A stretch of 64,000 nt of DNA from Shewanella sairae (GTDB lineage Bacteria > Pseudomonadota > Gammaproteobacteria > Enterobacterales > Shewanellaceae). This document shows, piece by piece, positions 19,748-29,010 of the stretch. The stretch is taken from assembly GCF_023283535.1 (NCBI RefSeq), contig NZ_JAKILT010000012.1, positions 51,215 through 115,214 of the forward strand. Direction: 5' to 3'. The stretch's first letter is position 1, and each line of letters starts with the position of its first letter. Made by a program: the position numbers and the translations under genes. The notes beneath the pieces are model-generated. The model had not been told where the DNA came from. It saw only the letters and a list, made by a program, of their open reading frames with translations, and did no database searches.

Positions 19748-20518
19748 GTGAATATAGGATCAAAGCCATTAACGCAACAAGTTGCTGCACGTTTCTCTGC
19801 CGCAGCTGATAACTACCATAGTTATGATGTATTGCAAAAACAGACTGCTCGACGTTTGTTAAAGCAAATTAAGGTCAGTGGTCGATTATTGGATATTGGT
19901 GCCGGCCCCGGCACATGTTTTGCGCATTTACCAAGCGTTGAGCAGGTCATTTGCCTGGATATCGCCGAGGGTATGTTGAGCACTCTGACAGCTAATTACC
20001 CACATTACCAAGCGATATGTGCAGATGCTCAAAACCTGCCTTTGCTCGATAACAGTGTAGACGGCATCTACTCCAATGTTGCTCTGCAATGGTGTCAACA
20101 ACTGCCTCAAGCAGTAACAGAAGCTAATCGAGTGCTAACTGCGGGCGCAGAGTTCAATATGAGCATCGTCGCCAAAGATAGCTTGCAGCAATTGTCTGCT
20201 TTGGGTTTTAAAATAAATCAGTTTATAGAACAGAGCACACTGTTAGCGAGCTTTGATAAATCACAATGGGATATTGAGCTGTGTGAAACGCAGGCGATCA
20301 GCTTACATTTTGACACTCTTAAATCAATGTTGCAGTCGATTAAAGGAGTTGGTGCATCAATTGTTAAGCAACAACAAGATGCTAACTTGCCTCAGGTCAC
20401 ATTGAGAGGACGTAAAGATTGGCAAGCATTACAAGCTAAGGCAGAGTTGAGCCGAGCCCCAGAGGGCCTTCCTTTAACTTATAACATTTGCTTTATTAAG
20501 GCGCGCAAAAAGCGCTAA
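19748..20518 (+). CDS. bioC: Malonyl-[acp] O-methyltransferase
   Basis: BioC methylates malonyl-ACP so that the fatty acid synthase can build the pimeloyl chain. The SAM-binding motif LLDIGAGPGTCFAHL is near residue 45, followed by VICLDIAEGML and NVALQWCQQ, the latter characteristic of BioC. It starts at a GTG (19748) with AAGG a few bases upstream. The length of 256 aa is typical. The partner esterase BioH is not in this window. It lies between bioF and bioD in the usual order. Confidence 0.93.
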   Translation: MNIGSKPLTQQVAARFSAAADNYHSYDVLQKQTARRLLKQIKVSGRLLDIGAGPGTCFAHLPSVEQVICLDIAEGMLSTLTANYPHYQAICADAQNLPLLDNSVDGIYSNVALQWCQQLPQAVTEANRVLTAGAEFNMSIVAKDSLQQLSALGFKINQFIEQSTLLASFDKSQWDIELCETQAISLHFDTLKSMLQSIKGVGASIVKQQQDANLPQVTLRGRKDWQALQAKAELSRAPEGLPLTYNICFIKARKKR

Positions 20519-20544
20519 TTGCAGCTGAGCGACTTGGAGATAAC

Positions 20545-21210
20545 ATGACATTTTTTGTAACCGGTACCGACACTGATTGCGGTAAGACGCTTATTTCATC
20601 TGCATTATTGACGGCTGCCAAAGGCGAAACTGTTGGTTTTAAGCCTGTAGCATCGGGTTGCACTGAAACAGAAGCGGGTCTACGAAATAGTGATGCGTTA
20701 GCATTAATGGCTGCATCAACGATTAAGCTTCCTTATGAAGATATTAACCCTTTTGCATTTTTACCTGCTATTGCGCCGCATATTGCAGCAGAGCAAACGG
20801 GTGTACAGTTAGCCCCTAACCGCATTGCGGCCATGATGAAAATGTCTGAATTTGTCGGTGCGGATTTTTGCTTAATCGAAGGTGCTGGTGGCTGGCGTTT
20901 ACCATTAGGCGACGGGCATTATTTATCTGAAGTGGTGCAAATGATGCAACTGCCGGTTATTTTAGTGGTTGGTATGAAGCTTGGTTGTTTAAATCATGCA
21001 CTACTTACCGTGGAAGCGATAAAAGCTGATGGCCTCAACATTGCTGGTTGGGTCGCTAATCAGGTTGATCCTGACATGGCGCATCCAGAAGAAAACCTAG
21101 CAACATTAAAAACGGCAATTACAGCGCCTTTCTTAGGTTTTGTACCACACCTATCGGAAGCAACAGCAGAGCAAGTAGCCAGTCATCTAGATTTAAGCGT
21201 GCTGGGCTAA
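20545..21210 (+). CDS. bioD: ATP-dependent dethiobiotin synthetase
   Basis: This enzyme closes the ureido ring of dethiobiotin from diaminopelargonate, CO2 and ATP. The P-loop is FVTGTDTDCGKTLIS at the N-terminus; GFKPVASGC and IEGAGGWRLPL are further BioD signatures. The length of 221 aa is standard. It begins 26 bases after bioC and is the last gene of the bioBFCD unit. Confidence 0.97.
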   Translation: MTFFVTGTDTDCGKTLISSALLTAAKGETVGFKPVASGCTETEAGLRNSDALALMAASTIKLPYEDINPFAFLPAIAPHIAAEQTGVQLAPNRIAAMMKMSEFVGADFCLIEGAGGWRLPLGDGHYLSEVVQMMQLPVILVVGMKLGCLNHALLTVEAIKADGLNIAGWVANQVDPDMAHPEENLATLKTAITAPFLGFVPHLSEATAEQVASHLDLSVLG

Positions 21211-21555
21211 ATCTTCGTTTGAGCTACCCCTATTAATCTAGTTCAGCAAAGCCTAGTTATGCCGTTTTTCTATGGTGGTTAATTAGGCTTATCTTTTTGT
21301 TAAAAAAGATTAATCTCACGTCTTTTACAATTATCCGCGTTAGGCAATTAATTTAATCTTGGATTAATGAAACCGACCTAGACTTGGCGTCACTTGATAT
21401 AAAGTGGATTCAAGTCGTCTATTATTGAAGCAATAAGCCATAAATTGAAGCGACAAAGCAAAATTTTTGCTGTCTCCCCTTGAAATCTCGTTTGCCGGAC
21501 ATATTATGTCTTTTAAGAGTGTATATCAGGTACTTTGTATCCTACAGGAGCTTAA
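21211..21555 (+). promoter_or_regulatory. bioD-htpX gap with a candidate heat-shock promoter
   Basis: CTTGAAA at 21479-21485, followed 14 bases later by CATATTAT starting at 21500, resembles a sigma-32 promoter (CTTGAAA, then CCCCAT-type -10), though the -10 match is partial. It sits about 50 bases upstream of htpX, whose E. coli homologue is induced by heat and envelope stress. The rest of the gap is AT-rich with a weak ATCTTTTT...AAAAAAGAT hairpin near 21293-21311. Confidence 0.45.
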
Positions 21556-22419
21556 ATGAAGCGTATATTTTTACTGATTGCCACCAACATGGCGATCTTA
21601 TTAGTGGCATCAATTGTGATGTCGATTTTAGGTGTTAACACCTCGACTATGGGTGGCTTACTGGTATTTGCTGCGATTTTTGGTTTTGGTGGCGCATTTA
21701 TCAGTTTAGCAATCTCTAAGTGGATGGCTAAAAAGACCATGGGTTGTGAAGTGATCACAACACCACGTGATAATACTGAACGTTGGTTAGTTGAAACCGT
21801 TGCCCGTCAAGCTGAGCAAGCTGGCATTAAAATGCCTGAAGTGGCAATTTATCAGTCACCAGAGCTAAACGCATTTGCGACAGGTCCAAGCAAGAATAAC
21901 TCTTTAGTGGCAGTCAGTAGTGGTTTGCTATACGGCATGAACCAAGATGAGATTGAAGCGGTTCTAGCTCACGAAGTGAGCCACGTTGCCAACGGCGACA
22001 TGGTGACATTGACGCTAATTCAAGGCGTAGTGAACACATTTGTTATTTTCGCTGCTCGCGTCGTTGCAGGCATCATCAATAACTTCGTTGCAAGTAATGA
22101 TGAAGAAGGTGAAGGCCTAGGCATGTTTGCCTATATGGCAGTGGTTTTCGTACTTGATATGTTATTTGGTATCTTGGCTTCAATCATCGTTGCTTACTTC
22201 TCACGTATTCGTGAATACAGAGCGGATGAAGGCGCAGCAAAACTTGCTGGTAAAGAGAAGATGATTGCTGCACTTGATAGATTACGTCAAGGTCCAGAAA
22301 CCGGTGCAATGCCAGCATCTATGTCGGCACTTGGTATCAATGGTAAAAAGTCTATGGCGGAATTGATGATGAGTCATCCACCATTAGAAAAGCGTATCGC
22401 AGCATTACGCGCTAGCTAA
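21556..22419 (+). CDS. htpX: Membrane zinc metalloprotease HtpX
   Basis: HtpX is an M48 membrane protease for quality control of inner-membrane proteins. Two N-terminal membrane segments (about 5-25 and 34-54) precede the active site H139-E140-x-x-H143 in [13 protein letters not shown]. Two more hydrophobic stretches follow, and the third zinc ligand lies in [14 protein letters not shown]. The C-terminal [14 protein letters not shown] motif is characteristic. The length of 287 aa matches the family. AGGAG lies upstream of the ATG. It is monocistronic with a strong terminator. Confidence 0.97.
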   Translation: MKRIFLLIATNMAILLVASIVMSILGVNTSTMGGLLVFAAIFGFGGAFISLAISKWMAKKTMGCEVITTPRDNTERWLVETVARQAEQAGIKMPEVAIYQSPELNAFATGPSKNNSLVAVSSGLLYGMNQDEIEAVLAHEVSHVANGDMVTLTLIQGVVNTFVIFAARVVAGIINNFVASNDEEGEGLGMFAYMAVVFVLDMLFGILASIIVAYFSRIREYRADEGAAKLAGKEKMIAALDRLRQGPETGAMPASMSALGINGKKSMAELMMSHPPLEKRIAALRAS

Positions 22420-22434
22420 TATAACGTTTTACTT

Positions 22435-22476
22435 AAAAAAGCGGTTTGAGCTTATAAAGCTCAAACCGCTTTTTTA
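22435..22476 (+). terminator. Intrinsic terminator after htpX
   Basis: GCGGTTTGAGCT pairs perfectly with AGCTCAAACCGC (12 bp) between an A-run and a T-run. Confidence 0.95.
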
Positions 22477-22710
22477 TTGCTCAAAATCAAGGCGATAAAT
22501 CGTGAAAACGAGCAAATTCCAAGAGTTAATTTGATTGAGCGCACGTTTTGGCCAGATCCACAATGATATGATCTCGCAGCTAAATTAGTTGCGAATTAGA
22601 TAATGCTTAGCTAAATTAATCTAAGTCGTGCTAAAAAAATAATGATCGCAAGATGAAAACAACCTGACATATAAGTTTTCACTATGTGAACATCTAATGA
22701 GGATACAATT

Positions 22711-23058
22711 GTGAGCAATAAACTACTAAGCGTAATCTTTGGTGCGGCTTTCGCTGCGCTAGCACTATCTCCATCAGCTTTCGCTGAAGGTCAAGAACTT
22801 GCAGAAATGCATGCAGAAATGGACGGTTGTGAAGCGTGTCACGCTGACGGTTCTCCATCTGCAGACGGCGAATATGAGTTTGAGCAGTGCCAAGCCTGCC
22901 ACGGTACATTGGCAGAAATGGACGCAGTTCACCAACCACATGACGGCATGCTAATGTGTGCAGATTGTCACGCGCCACATGAAATGAACGTGGGGGACAA
23001 GCCAACTTGTGACAGCTGTCATGATGACGGCCGTACTGCAGAATCAGTACTTAAGTAA
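22711..23058 (+). CDS. cctA: Periplasmic small tetraheme cytochrome c
   Basis: This is an electron shuttle of the Shewanella STC type, carrying electrons from the inner-membrane CymA pool toward periplasmic and outer-membrane reductases. A signal peptide of about 25 residues ends SAFA. The mature part of about 90 residues has four CxxCH heme sites: CEACH, CQACH, CADCH and CDSCH, with additional histidines for bis-His ligation. Size and heme spacing match S. oneidensis CctA. It starts at GTG with TGAGGA eight bases upstream. It is monocistronic with its own terminator. Confidence 0.95.
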   Translation: MSNKLLSVIFGAAFAALALSPSAFAEGQELAEMHAEMDGCEACHADGSPSADGEYEFEQCQACHGTLAEMDAVHQPHDGMLMCADCHAPHEMNVGDKPTCDSCHDDGRTAESVLK

Positions 23059-23086
23059 TTTTGAATTAATTCAGAATTCTAAATTG

Positions 23087-23112
23087 AGCCAGCTAAATAG
23101 CTGGCTTTTTTG
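23087..23112 (+). terminator. Intrinsic terminator after the tetraheme cytochrome gene
   Basis: AGCCAGCTA (23087-23095) pairs with TAGCTGGCT (23098-23106), followed by a T-run. Confidence 0.93.
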
Positions 23113-23407
23113 TGGCTAAAATTTGATGGTTATATCAAGTTGTTAGGCGTTCAATCTATCGAGTAAACCTAAAACAAATAGCACTATTTGGGCATGCGTT
23201 AGCGTTAACCCATTCCTCTGTTATACGTCTCGGTATCTGCCATTTTTAGCCTTATTTACCGACTATGTAGAATAAAAGTCTGCAATGTTAGTGGATGAAA
23301 TCGCGTATTTACTCCGGCTATTTGTACTAAAATTCACCTTATCCCGCCTGTATTTGTGATTAGAATAGGAACTCCCGCCTAAAAAATACAAGCTGTGTGC
23401 GGCTTTA
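23113..23407. other. Long upstream region of the nitrate assimilation cluster
   Basis: No gene is visible in these roughly 300 bases. A weak hairpin AAGC/GCTT (23390-23405) lies immediately before the terminator-like hairpin described next. The region could hold regulator-binding sites for the nas promoter, but no consensus site is clear. Confidence 0.35.
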
Positions 23408-23430
23408 GTGCATATAAATGCACTTTTTTT
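23408..23430 (+). terminator. Terminator-like hairpin upstream of nasA
   Basis: GTGCAT (23408-23413) pairs with ATGCAC (23418-23423), followed by seven T. It lies about 130 bases before nasA and just after a second small hairpin. A hairpin pair whose second member is a terminator is the layout of ANTAR-controlled leaders, and an ANTAR protein is encoded in the cluster. However, the sigma-54-type promoter lies downstream of it, so it may simply block read-through. Confidence 0.6.
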
Positions 23431-23507
23431 GGGCGTTATTTAGTTTGTATTCTTATCAGTCACCCTTCAGCAGCAAGTTTTTACTATTAAAACAGTTGTT
23501 TAAATTT

Positions 23508-23523
23508 TGGCTTGTTATTTGCT
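23508..23523 (+). promoter_or_regulatory. Sigma-54-type promoter of nasA
   Basis: TGGCTT-GTTAT-TTGCT fits the -24/-12 pattern TGGCAC-N5-TTGCA with the invariant GG and GC at the right distance. The expected transcription start is about 12 bases downstream, near 23533, leaving a 5' leader of about 26 bases before the nasA ATG. Nitrogen-regulated (NtrC-dependent) expression would fit nitrate assimilation. Confidence 0.65.
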
Positions 23524-23559
23524 TTATCTCTTATATGACTTTCATGGAGGAGCGAGCAA

Positions 23560-26526
23560 ATGCCAAGCTGTAGAACTACTTGTGCTTACTGTGGTGTCGG
23601 CTGCGGGATAGAGATCCACCGCGGGACATCTGACGAAATTATGCAAAAAGATTTGATTGCTCAAGCGGATAAGCTTATTCGAAAGGCTAGTGCACCGCAG
23701 GCTAACGAGAGCAATCACAAGCATATCGAGCTATGTGGAGACGTAACCCATCCAGCAAATATTGGTGAGTTATGTACCAAAGGCATGAGTTTGCTTGAAG
23801 GGGTAAAGGTCCCCAATAAACTGCTTTATCCGAGATTGAACCAAAGGCTGAGCTCTAGAGACCATGGCAAGGCAAACACTGAAACAGTACAAGTCAATGC
23901 CAGCAAAACGATTGGCTGGGACGAGGCGATTGATAAAGTTGCATCGAAATTTAACAGCATTATTGCAGAGAATGGCAGTAATTCGGTGGCATTTTATTTA
24001 TCGGGCCAACTGCTTACAGAAGATTATTACGTAGCAAATAAATTGGCTAAAGGTTTTTTAGGCTGCGCCAATATCGATACCAATTCACGCTTGTGCATGT
24101 CTTCAGCGGTAACGGCGCATACTCGCGCTTTTGGTGAAGATGTTGTTCCTGGCTGTTATCAAGATTTTGAATTGGCCGATGTCGTTGTACTTGTTGGTGC
24201 CAATACGGCTTGGACACACCCGGTATTGTTTAAACGCATTCTTGCAGCCAGAGAACAAAAGGGAACTAAGTTGGTGGTTGTCGATCCACGTAAAACAGCT
24301 ACGGCGTCTTATGCAGATCTGCATCTGCAATTACTACCGGGATCCGATCTCGCTTTATTCAATGGATTATTAAGCGCAATTAGTCACTCGAAGCGGCAAA
24401 ACCTTGATTATATTCAAAGCAATACCCGAGGATTTTCAGAAGCAATTCACGCAGTAAAGTCATGCCGTTCTCTTGAGAAAGTAGCCGTTAAAACGGGATT
24501 GTCGGTTGAGGATATTAGCTGTTTTTATCAGCTCTATACTGCAACTGAACCCCTAGTTTCAGTCACAAATAAAGTTGTTACAGCCAGTGGTCAAGGTGTG
24601 AATCAATCTCTTACCGGTACAGATACTAGTAATGCGATTATTAATTGTCACCTAGCGATGGGCGATATAGGTCAACCAGGCTGTGGACCCTTTTCATTAA
24701 CGGGTCAGCCAAATGCAATGGGCGGACGTGAAGTCGGAGGCATGGCAACTCAGCTCGCAGCTCATATGGGATTTACCTTGCAAGAGCGAAGTCTGCTCAG
24801 TGAGTTTTGGCAAACAGAGTCAGTAGTAAAAAGCAAAGGGCTCACCGCGACAGAAATTTTCAGCCAGATGGCGTCGGGGGAAATCAAGGCCATATGGATA
24901 ATGGGTACTAATCCATTAGTGTCAATGCCCGATACGGCTTTAGTTAAACGAGGACTTAAGCGCTGTGAGTTTGTGGTGATGTCAGATATTACTGCTGACA
25001 CCGATACAGCTAAATACGCAGACTTACTTTTGCCTGCCCAAGGTTGGTCAGAAAAGTCTGGAACGGTGACCAATAGTGAACGTACCATTAGTCGTCAGCG
25101 TCGTTTTGTTACACCACAAGGAGAATCAAAAGCAGACTGGTGGGCCATTTGTGAAGTGGCGAAAGCGCTTGGATTCAAACAAGGTTTCAATTTTTCCAAT
25201 AGTCATCAGATTTTTACCGAGCACGCGATGCTTACCGATAAAGTGGTTAGTCACTTTCCCAATCAGCAATATACCTTAGCTGGTCTAAGCAATATAAGCG
25301 AGCAGGAGTACGACGAGCTTGAGCCGATCCAGTGGCCTATTGCCAAAAGGTGCGAGCAATTTAATAGCTTGCAAACTAAGGCGTTAGTTAAAGATAAGGC
25401 TGAAGATCTGCCTAATAATCTCCTAGAACAAAAAACACTGCAATCGTCTCAATATTTATCTCAAGAACGCTTATATCAAGATGGTCGCTTCTCAACGACC
25501 AATGGTCTTGCCAACTTCATCGCGACTCCTTTGTTAGCACAAGAAGTGGATAAAAAGTCTGCGCCAAATGGAATATGGCTTAACTCTGGCAGAGCGCGAG
25601 ATCAGTGGCACACCATGACGCGAACGGGTCATATTGCCAGCCTATCGGCAAGTGATTATCAACCTACGGTTTTGCTTAACCCTTTTACCTTGGAGCAATT
25701 ACAGATTGCTTCTGGAGATCTCGTCAAACTTACTGGGCTTAATTCAAATGAAAACATGTTAGCAAGATCGGTTGCTGATGAGGCTATTTTACCGGGTTCA
25801 GCTTTTAGTTCGATGCATTGGTCAACTCAATTTAGTAACAGTGCGGGTGTCAATCAGCTACTGGAAAGTCATGTAGATCCTTGGTCATTGCAACCAGGGT
25901 TTAAGCACCAACGGGTACAGATTGAGGCTTATCCTGTTGCGGTTCAAGGGATCATCTGGGGTGCGTCTGTTGTGGATTTCAGACAGCTTATTTGGTGTGT
26001 AAAGCAAACCATTAATGATGGTGTTTGTCATCATTTTGCGGCGGCAAAGGCAGAGCTTGTTAGTAAAGCATTTAGTGATGTGGTTGGCTTTTCAAATTTT
26101 CCAGCGCAAACATTGGAGTGGCAGTTTTTAGGTTACACGATTACCTGTTTGCTCAAGCAAGGCTCTGTCATTGGTCTATGCATTGGCGATAGCAGAGAAG
26201 TCAAAGTTGATGTTAATGCAGTACAAACTCTGCTTAATCAGCGTATTGATAACAATTGGCTTAACAAGCTATATAGGCTTATTCGAGCGGGAGGGAGTCC
26301 GTTAATTTGTGCTTGCAACGGCGTAACCCAAGTTGCGATCTCCGCCAATATGCTTGAGACAATTCAAAGTCTTGGCCGTGAGCAAGTTGGGGTAACCCAA
26401 TTGGTAAATGATGCTAAGCAAGCACTGGGCTGTAGCGCTGCTTGTGGCAGCTGTCTTAATCAAGTCACTGATCTTGCGAGAGCGGCGCTAACATCCGCAG
26501 AACTGGCGACACAGGAGGTGGCATGA
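23560..26526 (+). CDS. nasA: Assimilatory nitrate reductase catalytic subunit
   Basis: This cytoplasmic molybdopterin enzyme reduces nitrate to nitrite. The N-terminal 4Fe-4S motif is CAYCGVGCGIEIH plus the later ELCTKGMSLLEG. The large molybdopterin oxidoreductase domain contains NTDSRLCMSSA-like sequence (written NTNSRLCMSSA in related proteins), GTNPLVSMPD and LLLPAQGWSEKSGT. The C-terminal dinucleotide-binding domain includes SGRARDQWHTMTRTGH. The last 80 residues add a BFD-like 2Fe-2S domain (CACNGVT and GCSAACGSC). No signal peptide is present, as expected for the assimilatory form. GGAGG precedes the ATG. At 988 aa it is longer than forms lacking the BFD domain. Confidence 0.96.
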   Translation: MPSCRTTCAYCGVGCGIEIHRGTSDEIMQKDLIAQADKLIRKASAPQANESNHKHIELCGDVTHPANIGELCTKGMSLLEGVKVPNKLLYPRLNQRLSSRDHGKANTETVQVNASKTIGWDEAIDKVASKFNSIIAENGSNSVAFYLSGQLLTEDYYVANKLAKGFLGCANIDTNSRLCMSSAVTAHTRAFGEDVVPGCYQDFELADVVVLVGANTAWTHPVLFKRILAAREQKGTKLVVVDPRKTATASYADLHLQLLPGSDLALFNGLLSAISHSKRQNLDYIQSNTRGFSEAIHAVKSCRSLEKVAVKTGLSVEDISCFYQLYTATEPLVSVTNKVVTASGQGVNQSLTGTDTSNAIINCHLAMGDIGQPGCGPFSLTGQPNAMGGREVGGMATQLAAHMGFTLQERSLLSEFWQTESVVKSKGLTATEIFSQMASGEIKAIWIMGTNPLVSMPDTALVKRGLKRCEFVVMSDITADTDTAKYADLLLPAQGWSEKSGTVTNSERTISRQRRFVTPQGESKADWWAICEVAKALGFKQGFNFSNSHQIFTEHAMLTDKVVSHFPNQQYTLAGLSNISEQEYDELEPIQWPIAKRCEQFNSLQTKALVKDKAEDLPNNLLEQKTLQSSQYLSQERLYQDGRFSTTNGLANFIATPLLAQEVDKKSAPNGIWLNSGRARDQWHTMTRTGHIASLSASDYQPTVLLNPFTLEQLQIASGDLVKLTGLNSNENMLARSVADEAILPGSAFSSMHWSTQFSNSAGVNQLLESHVDPWSLQPGFKHQRVQIEAYPVAVQGIIWGASVVDFRQLIWCVKQTINDGVCHHFAAAKAELVSKAFSDVVGFSNFPAQTLEWQFLGYTITCLLKQGSVIGLCIGDSREVKVDVNAVQTLLNQRIDNNWLNKLYRLIRAGGSPLICACNGVTQVAISANMLETIQSLGREQVGVTQLVNDAKQALGCSAACGSCLNQVTDLARAALTSAELATQEVA

Positions 26527-27581
26527 TGCAGGGAATAGAATTTATCAAGCAGATGCTATTTAAGCCTATGAGCAATATGAAATTTATTAACCCTGAGACG
26601 GTCGAGGAGTTTTGCACTCAAAAATTGACAATTTCTCAACGTAGTGGGCAGCTGAGCACTGACGAGTTTTGCGCGGTTAAGCGAGTTGACGATGAAAAGG
26701 TAAACACACAGGCAAGGGCTCAGCTACTAAAGCAATTTGCCTTACAGTGCCTTAATAGTACTGAGCAAAATAAAGTCATCAATAAACAACATCAGACTGT
26801 AAAAATTGTAGGAGCAGGCTGTGGTGACATTGAATTACTCACTTTAAAAGCGGCAAAGGTGATTACACAGGCGGATGCCATTGTTTATGACAATTTGGTA
26901 TGTGCAGAGATTTTACAATTGGCATCTAACCATTGCAGCCTTATCTACATGGGTAAGCAGTTTGCACAAAAAAGTCGTACCCAAGATGAGATTAACCAAA
27001 GTCTTTATCATTTGGCTACCTCAGGGATAAAAGTGGTACGACTCAAAGGCGGCGACCCAAATGTTTTTGGCCGCGGAGGTGAAGAAGCACTATTTCTCGC
27101 TAAACGGGGTGTTAAGAGCGAGTTCATCGCGGGTGTCACCGCGGCTTTGGGCTGCGCAGCAAGTAGTGGCATCCCACTGACCCATAGAAAAGTGGCCAGA
27201 AGCGTCACCTTTGTCACTGGCAGAACCTGCGATAATAAAAGAGAGCAAGCTGTTATAGATGAATGGCAAGGCTTACTTTCAGCTAATAGCACCTTAGTGT
27301 TCTATATGGGTAAAGAGAAGGCATTAGAAATTGCAACGGGATTAATGTTAGCAGGCGCAGTAGGCAGTTTACCTGTTGCTTTTATTACTAATGGTGCAAG
27401 GCAATCACAGACAATAAAGTTCAGTCGTGTTGATCAAATGGCGCAAGATGCACTAAGCCTCAAGCAAGCTGGGCCGACACTCATCATAGTGGGAGAAGTG
27501 GTCACTATTGGTGCAGAGCTTGAGCATTGCCTGGCGTTTTGTTCACAATCTATTGCAGCCAATGAGAGTCTATATGGATAA
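26523..27581 (+). CDS. cobA: Uroporphyrinogen-III C-methyltransferase with N-terminal extension
   Basis: This SAM-dependent enzyme makes precorrin-2, the first step toward siroheme, the cofactor of the nitrite reductase encoded downstream. Family motifs are VGAGCGDIELLTLKA, VYDNLV, VRLKGGDPNVFGRGGEE, ITAALGC-like VTAALGCAASSGIPLTHR and TLVFYMG. The usual GxGPGD loop reads GAGCGD here. About 90 residues precede the catalytic domain and show no recognised motif. It overlaps nasA by four bases (ATGA), so the two are translationally coupled. It is the nasF-type copy linked to nitrogen assimilation. Confidence 0.92.
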   Translation: MMQGIEFIKQMLFKPMSNMKFINPETVEEFCTQKLTISQRSGQLSTDEFCAVKRVDDEKVNTQARAQLLKQFALQCLNSTEQNKVINKQHQTVKIVGAGCGDIELLTLKAAKVITQADAIVYDNLVCAEILQLASNHCSLIYMGKQFAQKSRTQDEINQSLYHLATSGIKVVRLKGGDPNVFGRGGEEALFLAKRGVKSEFIAGVTAALGCAASSGIPLTHRKVARSVTFVTGRTCDNKREQAVIDEWQGLLSANSTLVFYMGKEKALEIATGLMLAGAVGSLPVAFITNGARQSQTIKFSRVDQMAQDALSLKQAGPTLIIVGEVVTIGAELEHCLAFCSQSIAANESLYG

Positions 27582-29010
27582 AGCAAACCTAAGTGCAGCA
27601 TCCACAAGCAAGTTACTAATGGGACATATAGGTAGCAGCAAACTCGATAACCATATTGATAAGGCCGGTTATATAAAACTTATTAAGGCGCTTGGACGCG
27701 GAAAAAAAGGCTCGCGAAGCTTAACCGTTAATGAAAGTTTTCAGCTTATGCATGGATTTAAACTTGGCGTTGGTACGACCGCTCAATTAAGTGCGGCGCT
27801 TATGTTAATGCGAGTTCGTGGTGAAACTGCCGAAGAGATCGCAGGGGTAACACTCGCGCTAAAGCAAAGCGTTGACCCCCAGTGGCAATCGTTAAATATT
27901 ACCCTTGATTGGCCTTGTTACGCAGGTAAACGTGATCAGTTACCCTATATGCTCTTCTGTGCCAAAGCTTTGGCACAGCAAGGTGAGCGAATACTAATCC
28001 ATGGTGATAATCGTATATTGCGTCATCGTCATCATGTGGGCGATGTCATTCAAGCTTTAGGGATTGTTGAGGTCAACTCAGCTGCTGAGGCTCAAGTTAT
28101 ATTAGACCGGGATGGGCTTTGTTATGTCAATGCAGACAAGCTCACCGTGTTTGCCGATACCTTTAGAGAGCTTCATCAACAATTGGGACTAAGAAGTCTT
28201 TATCAAACGGCGATACGTTGTTTGAACCCCGCTAATGCTCAATTAGGCATACGCAGCTATTTTCACAGTGGTTTAGCATCAAAAAACATTAAGGTTGCGC
28301 AACTTTTGGCGCAGTATGTGCCAGCATCAAGAGTGTTGATTTTTAAAGGTTATCAAGGCGAAGCTGAAATTAACCCAAGGTGCAGTACTAAGCTGTTTAT
28401 TAGTCCGTGGCAGGATATTGATTCTCAATCTTTTGGCGTTAATGACGCTAATCAGGTGTTAAGCATCAATATACCGACAAGGCTAGATATGCTGCAAGGC
28501 GACAAGTTACTTGCTAAACACTTGTGCGCAAACTGGTTAACAGCATTGGTTGGAAGCAATACAGGGGATTTGCCTGCAAAAGTAGATGGTCTTGATTCAA
28601 TGATCGAAAGTGCTATTGATATAAACGAGCGCATACGTGCAAAGGCTGCCATTGAAAGTACGCTAACCGCACTTAACTTATTAATAAAACCATCACTTGC
28701 CTTAAATGATGCACGTAGCCAGGCCGAGCATTTAACTGATCAAATCTTTGCCTATTTAATTCGAGATATTTGCAGCCTTGAGCAAGTAAATAACCTTGAG
28801 CGGATAGACAGCCTTGAGCAAGTAAATAACCTTGAGCGGATAGACAGCCTTGAGCTGATAGATAGTTCTGAGCGAATAAACAGCCCTGAGCAGGTAAACA
28901 GCCTTGAGCAGACAGACAGTTCTGACAGTATAAATCGCTTTGAAACCAAGCAATACCAAAAGCTAACGAGTCGTAATAAGCAAGAGGAGTCTGCAAATGC
29001 GCATTATTAG
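27574..29010 (+). CDS. TrpD2/YbiB-type glycosyltransferase-family protein with hexapeptide-repeat tail
   Basis: The first 370 residues or so resemble the anthranilate phosphoribosyltransferase fold as found in TrpD2/YbiB proteins: GRGKKGSRSLT, AALMLMRVRGETAEEIAG and LIHGDNRI. YbiB proteins bind nucleic acid and are not tryptophan enzymes; genes of this type occur in several nas clusters. I start at the ATG at 27574, which overlaps cobA by eight bases; an upstream in-frame start at 27508 would overlap by 74. The C-terminal tail is nine near-perfect six-residue repeats (SLEQVN/NLERID type). The role in nitrate assimilation is unknown. Confidence 0.78.
   Translation: MDKANLSAASTSKLLMGHIGSSKLDNHIDKAGYIKLIKALGRGKKGSRSLTVNESFQLMHGFKLGVGTTAQLSAALMLMRVRGETAEEIAGVTLALKQSVDPQWQSLNITLDWPCYAGKRDQLPYMLFCAKALAQQGERILIHGDNRILRHRHHVGDVIQALGIVEVNSAAEAQVILDRDGLCYVNADKLTVFADTFRELHQQLGLRSLYQTAIRCLNPANAQLGIRSYFHSGLASKNIKVAQLLAQYVPASRVLIFKGYQGEAEINPRCSTKLFISPWQDIDSQSFGVNDANQVLSINIPTRLDMLQGDKLLAKHLCANWLTALVGSNTGDLPAKVDGLDSMIESAIDINERIRAKAAIESTLTALNLLIKPSLALNDARSQAEHLTDQIFAYLIRDICSLEQVNNLERIDSLEQVNNLERIDSLELIDSSERINSPEQVNSLEQTDSSDSINRFETKQYQKLTSRNKQEESANAHY
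28774..28935 (+). repeat. Nine tandem 18-bp repeats coding a hexapeptide tail
   Basis: In-frame 18-base units encode SLEQVN, NLERID, SLEQVN, NLERID, SLELID, SSERIN, SPEQVN, SLEQTD and SSDSIN. The first two pairs are identical at DNA level over 36 bases, which points to recent duplication; later units are diverged. The three overlapping minus-strand frames here are artefacts of the repeat. Confidence 0.95.
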
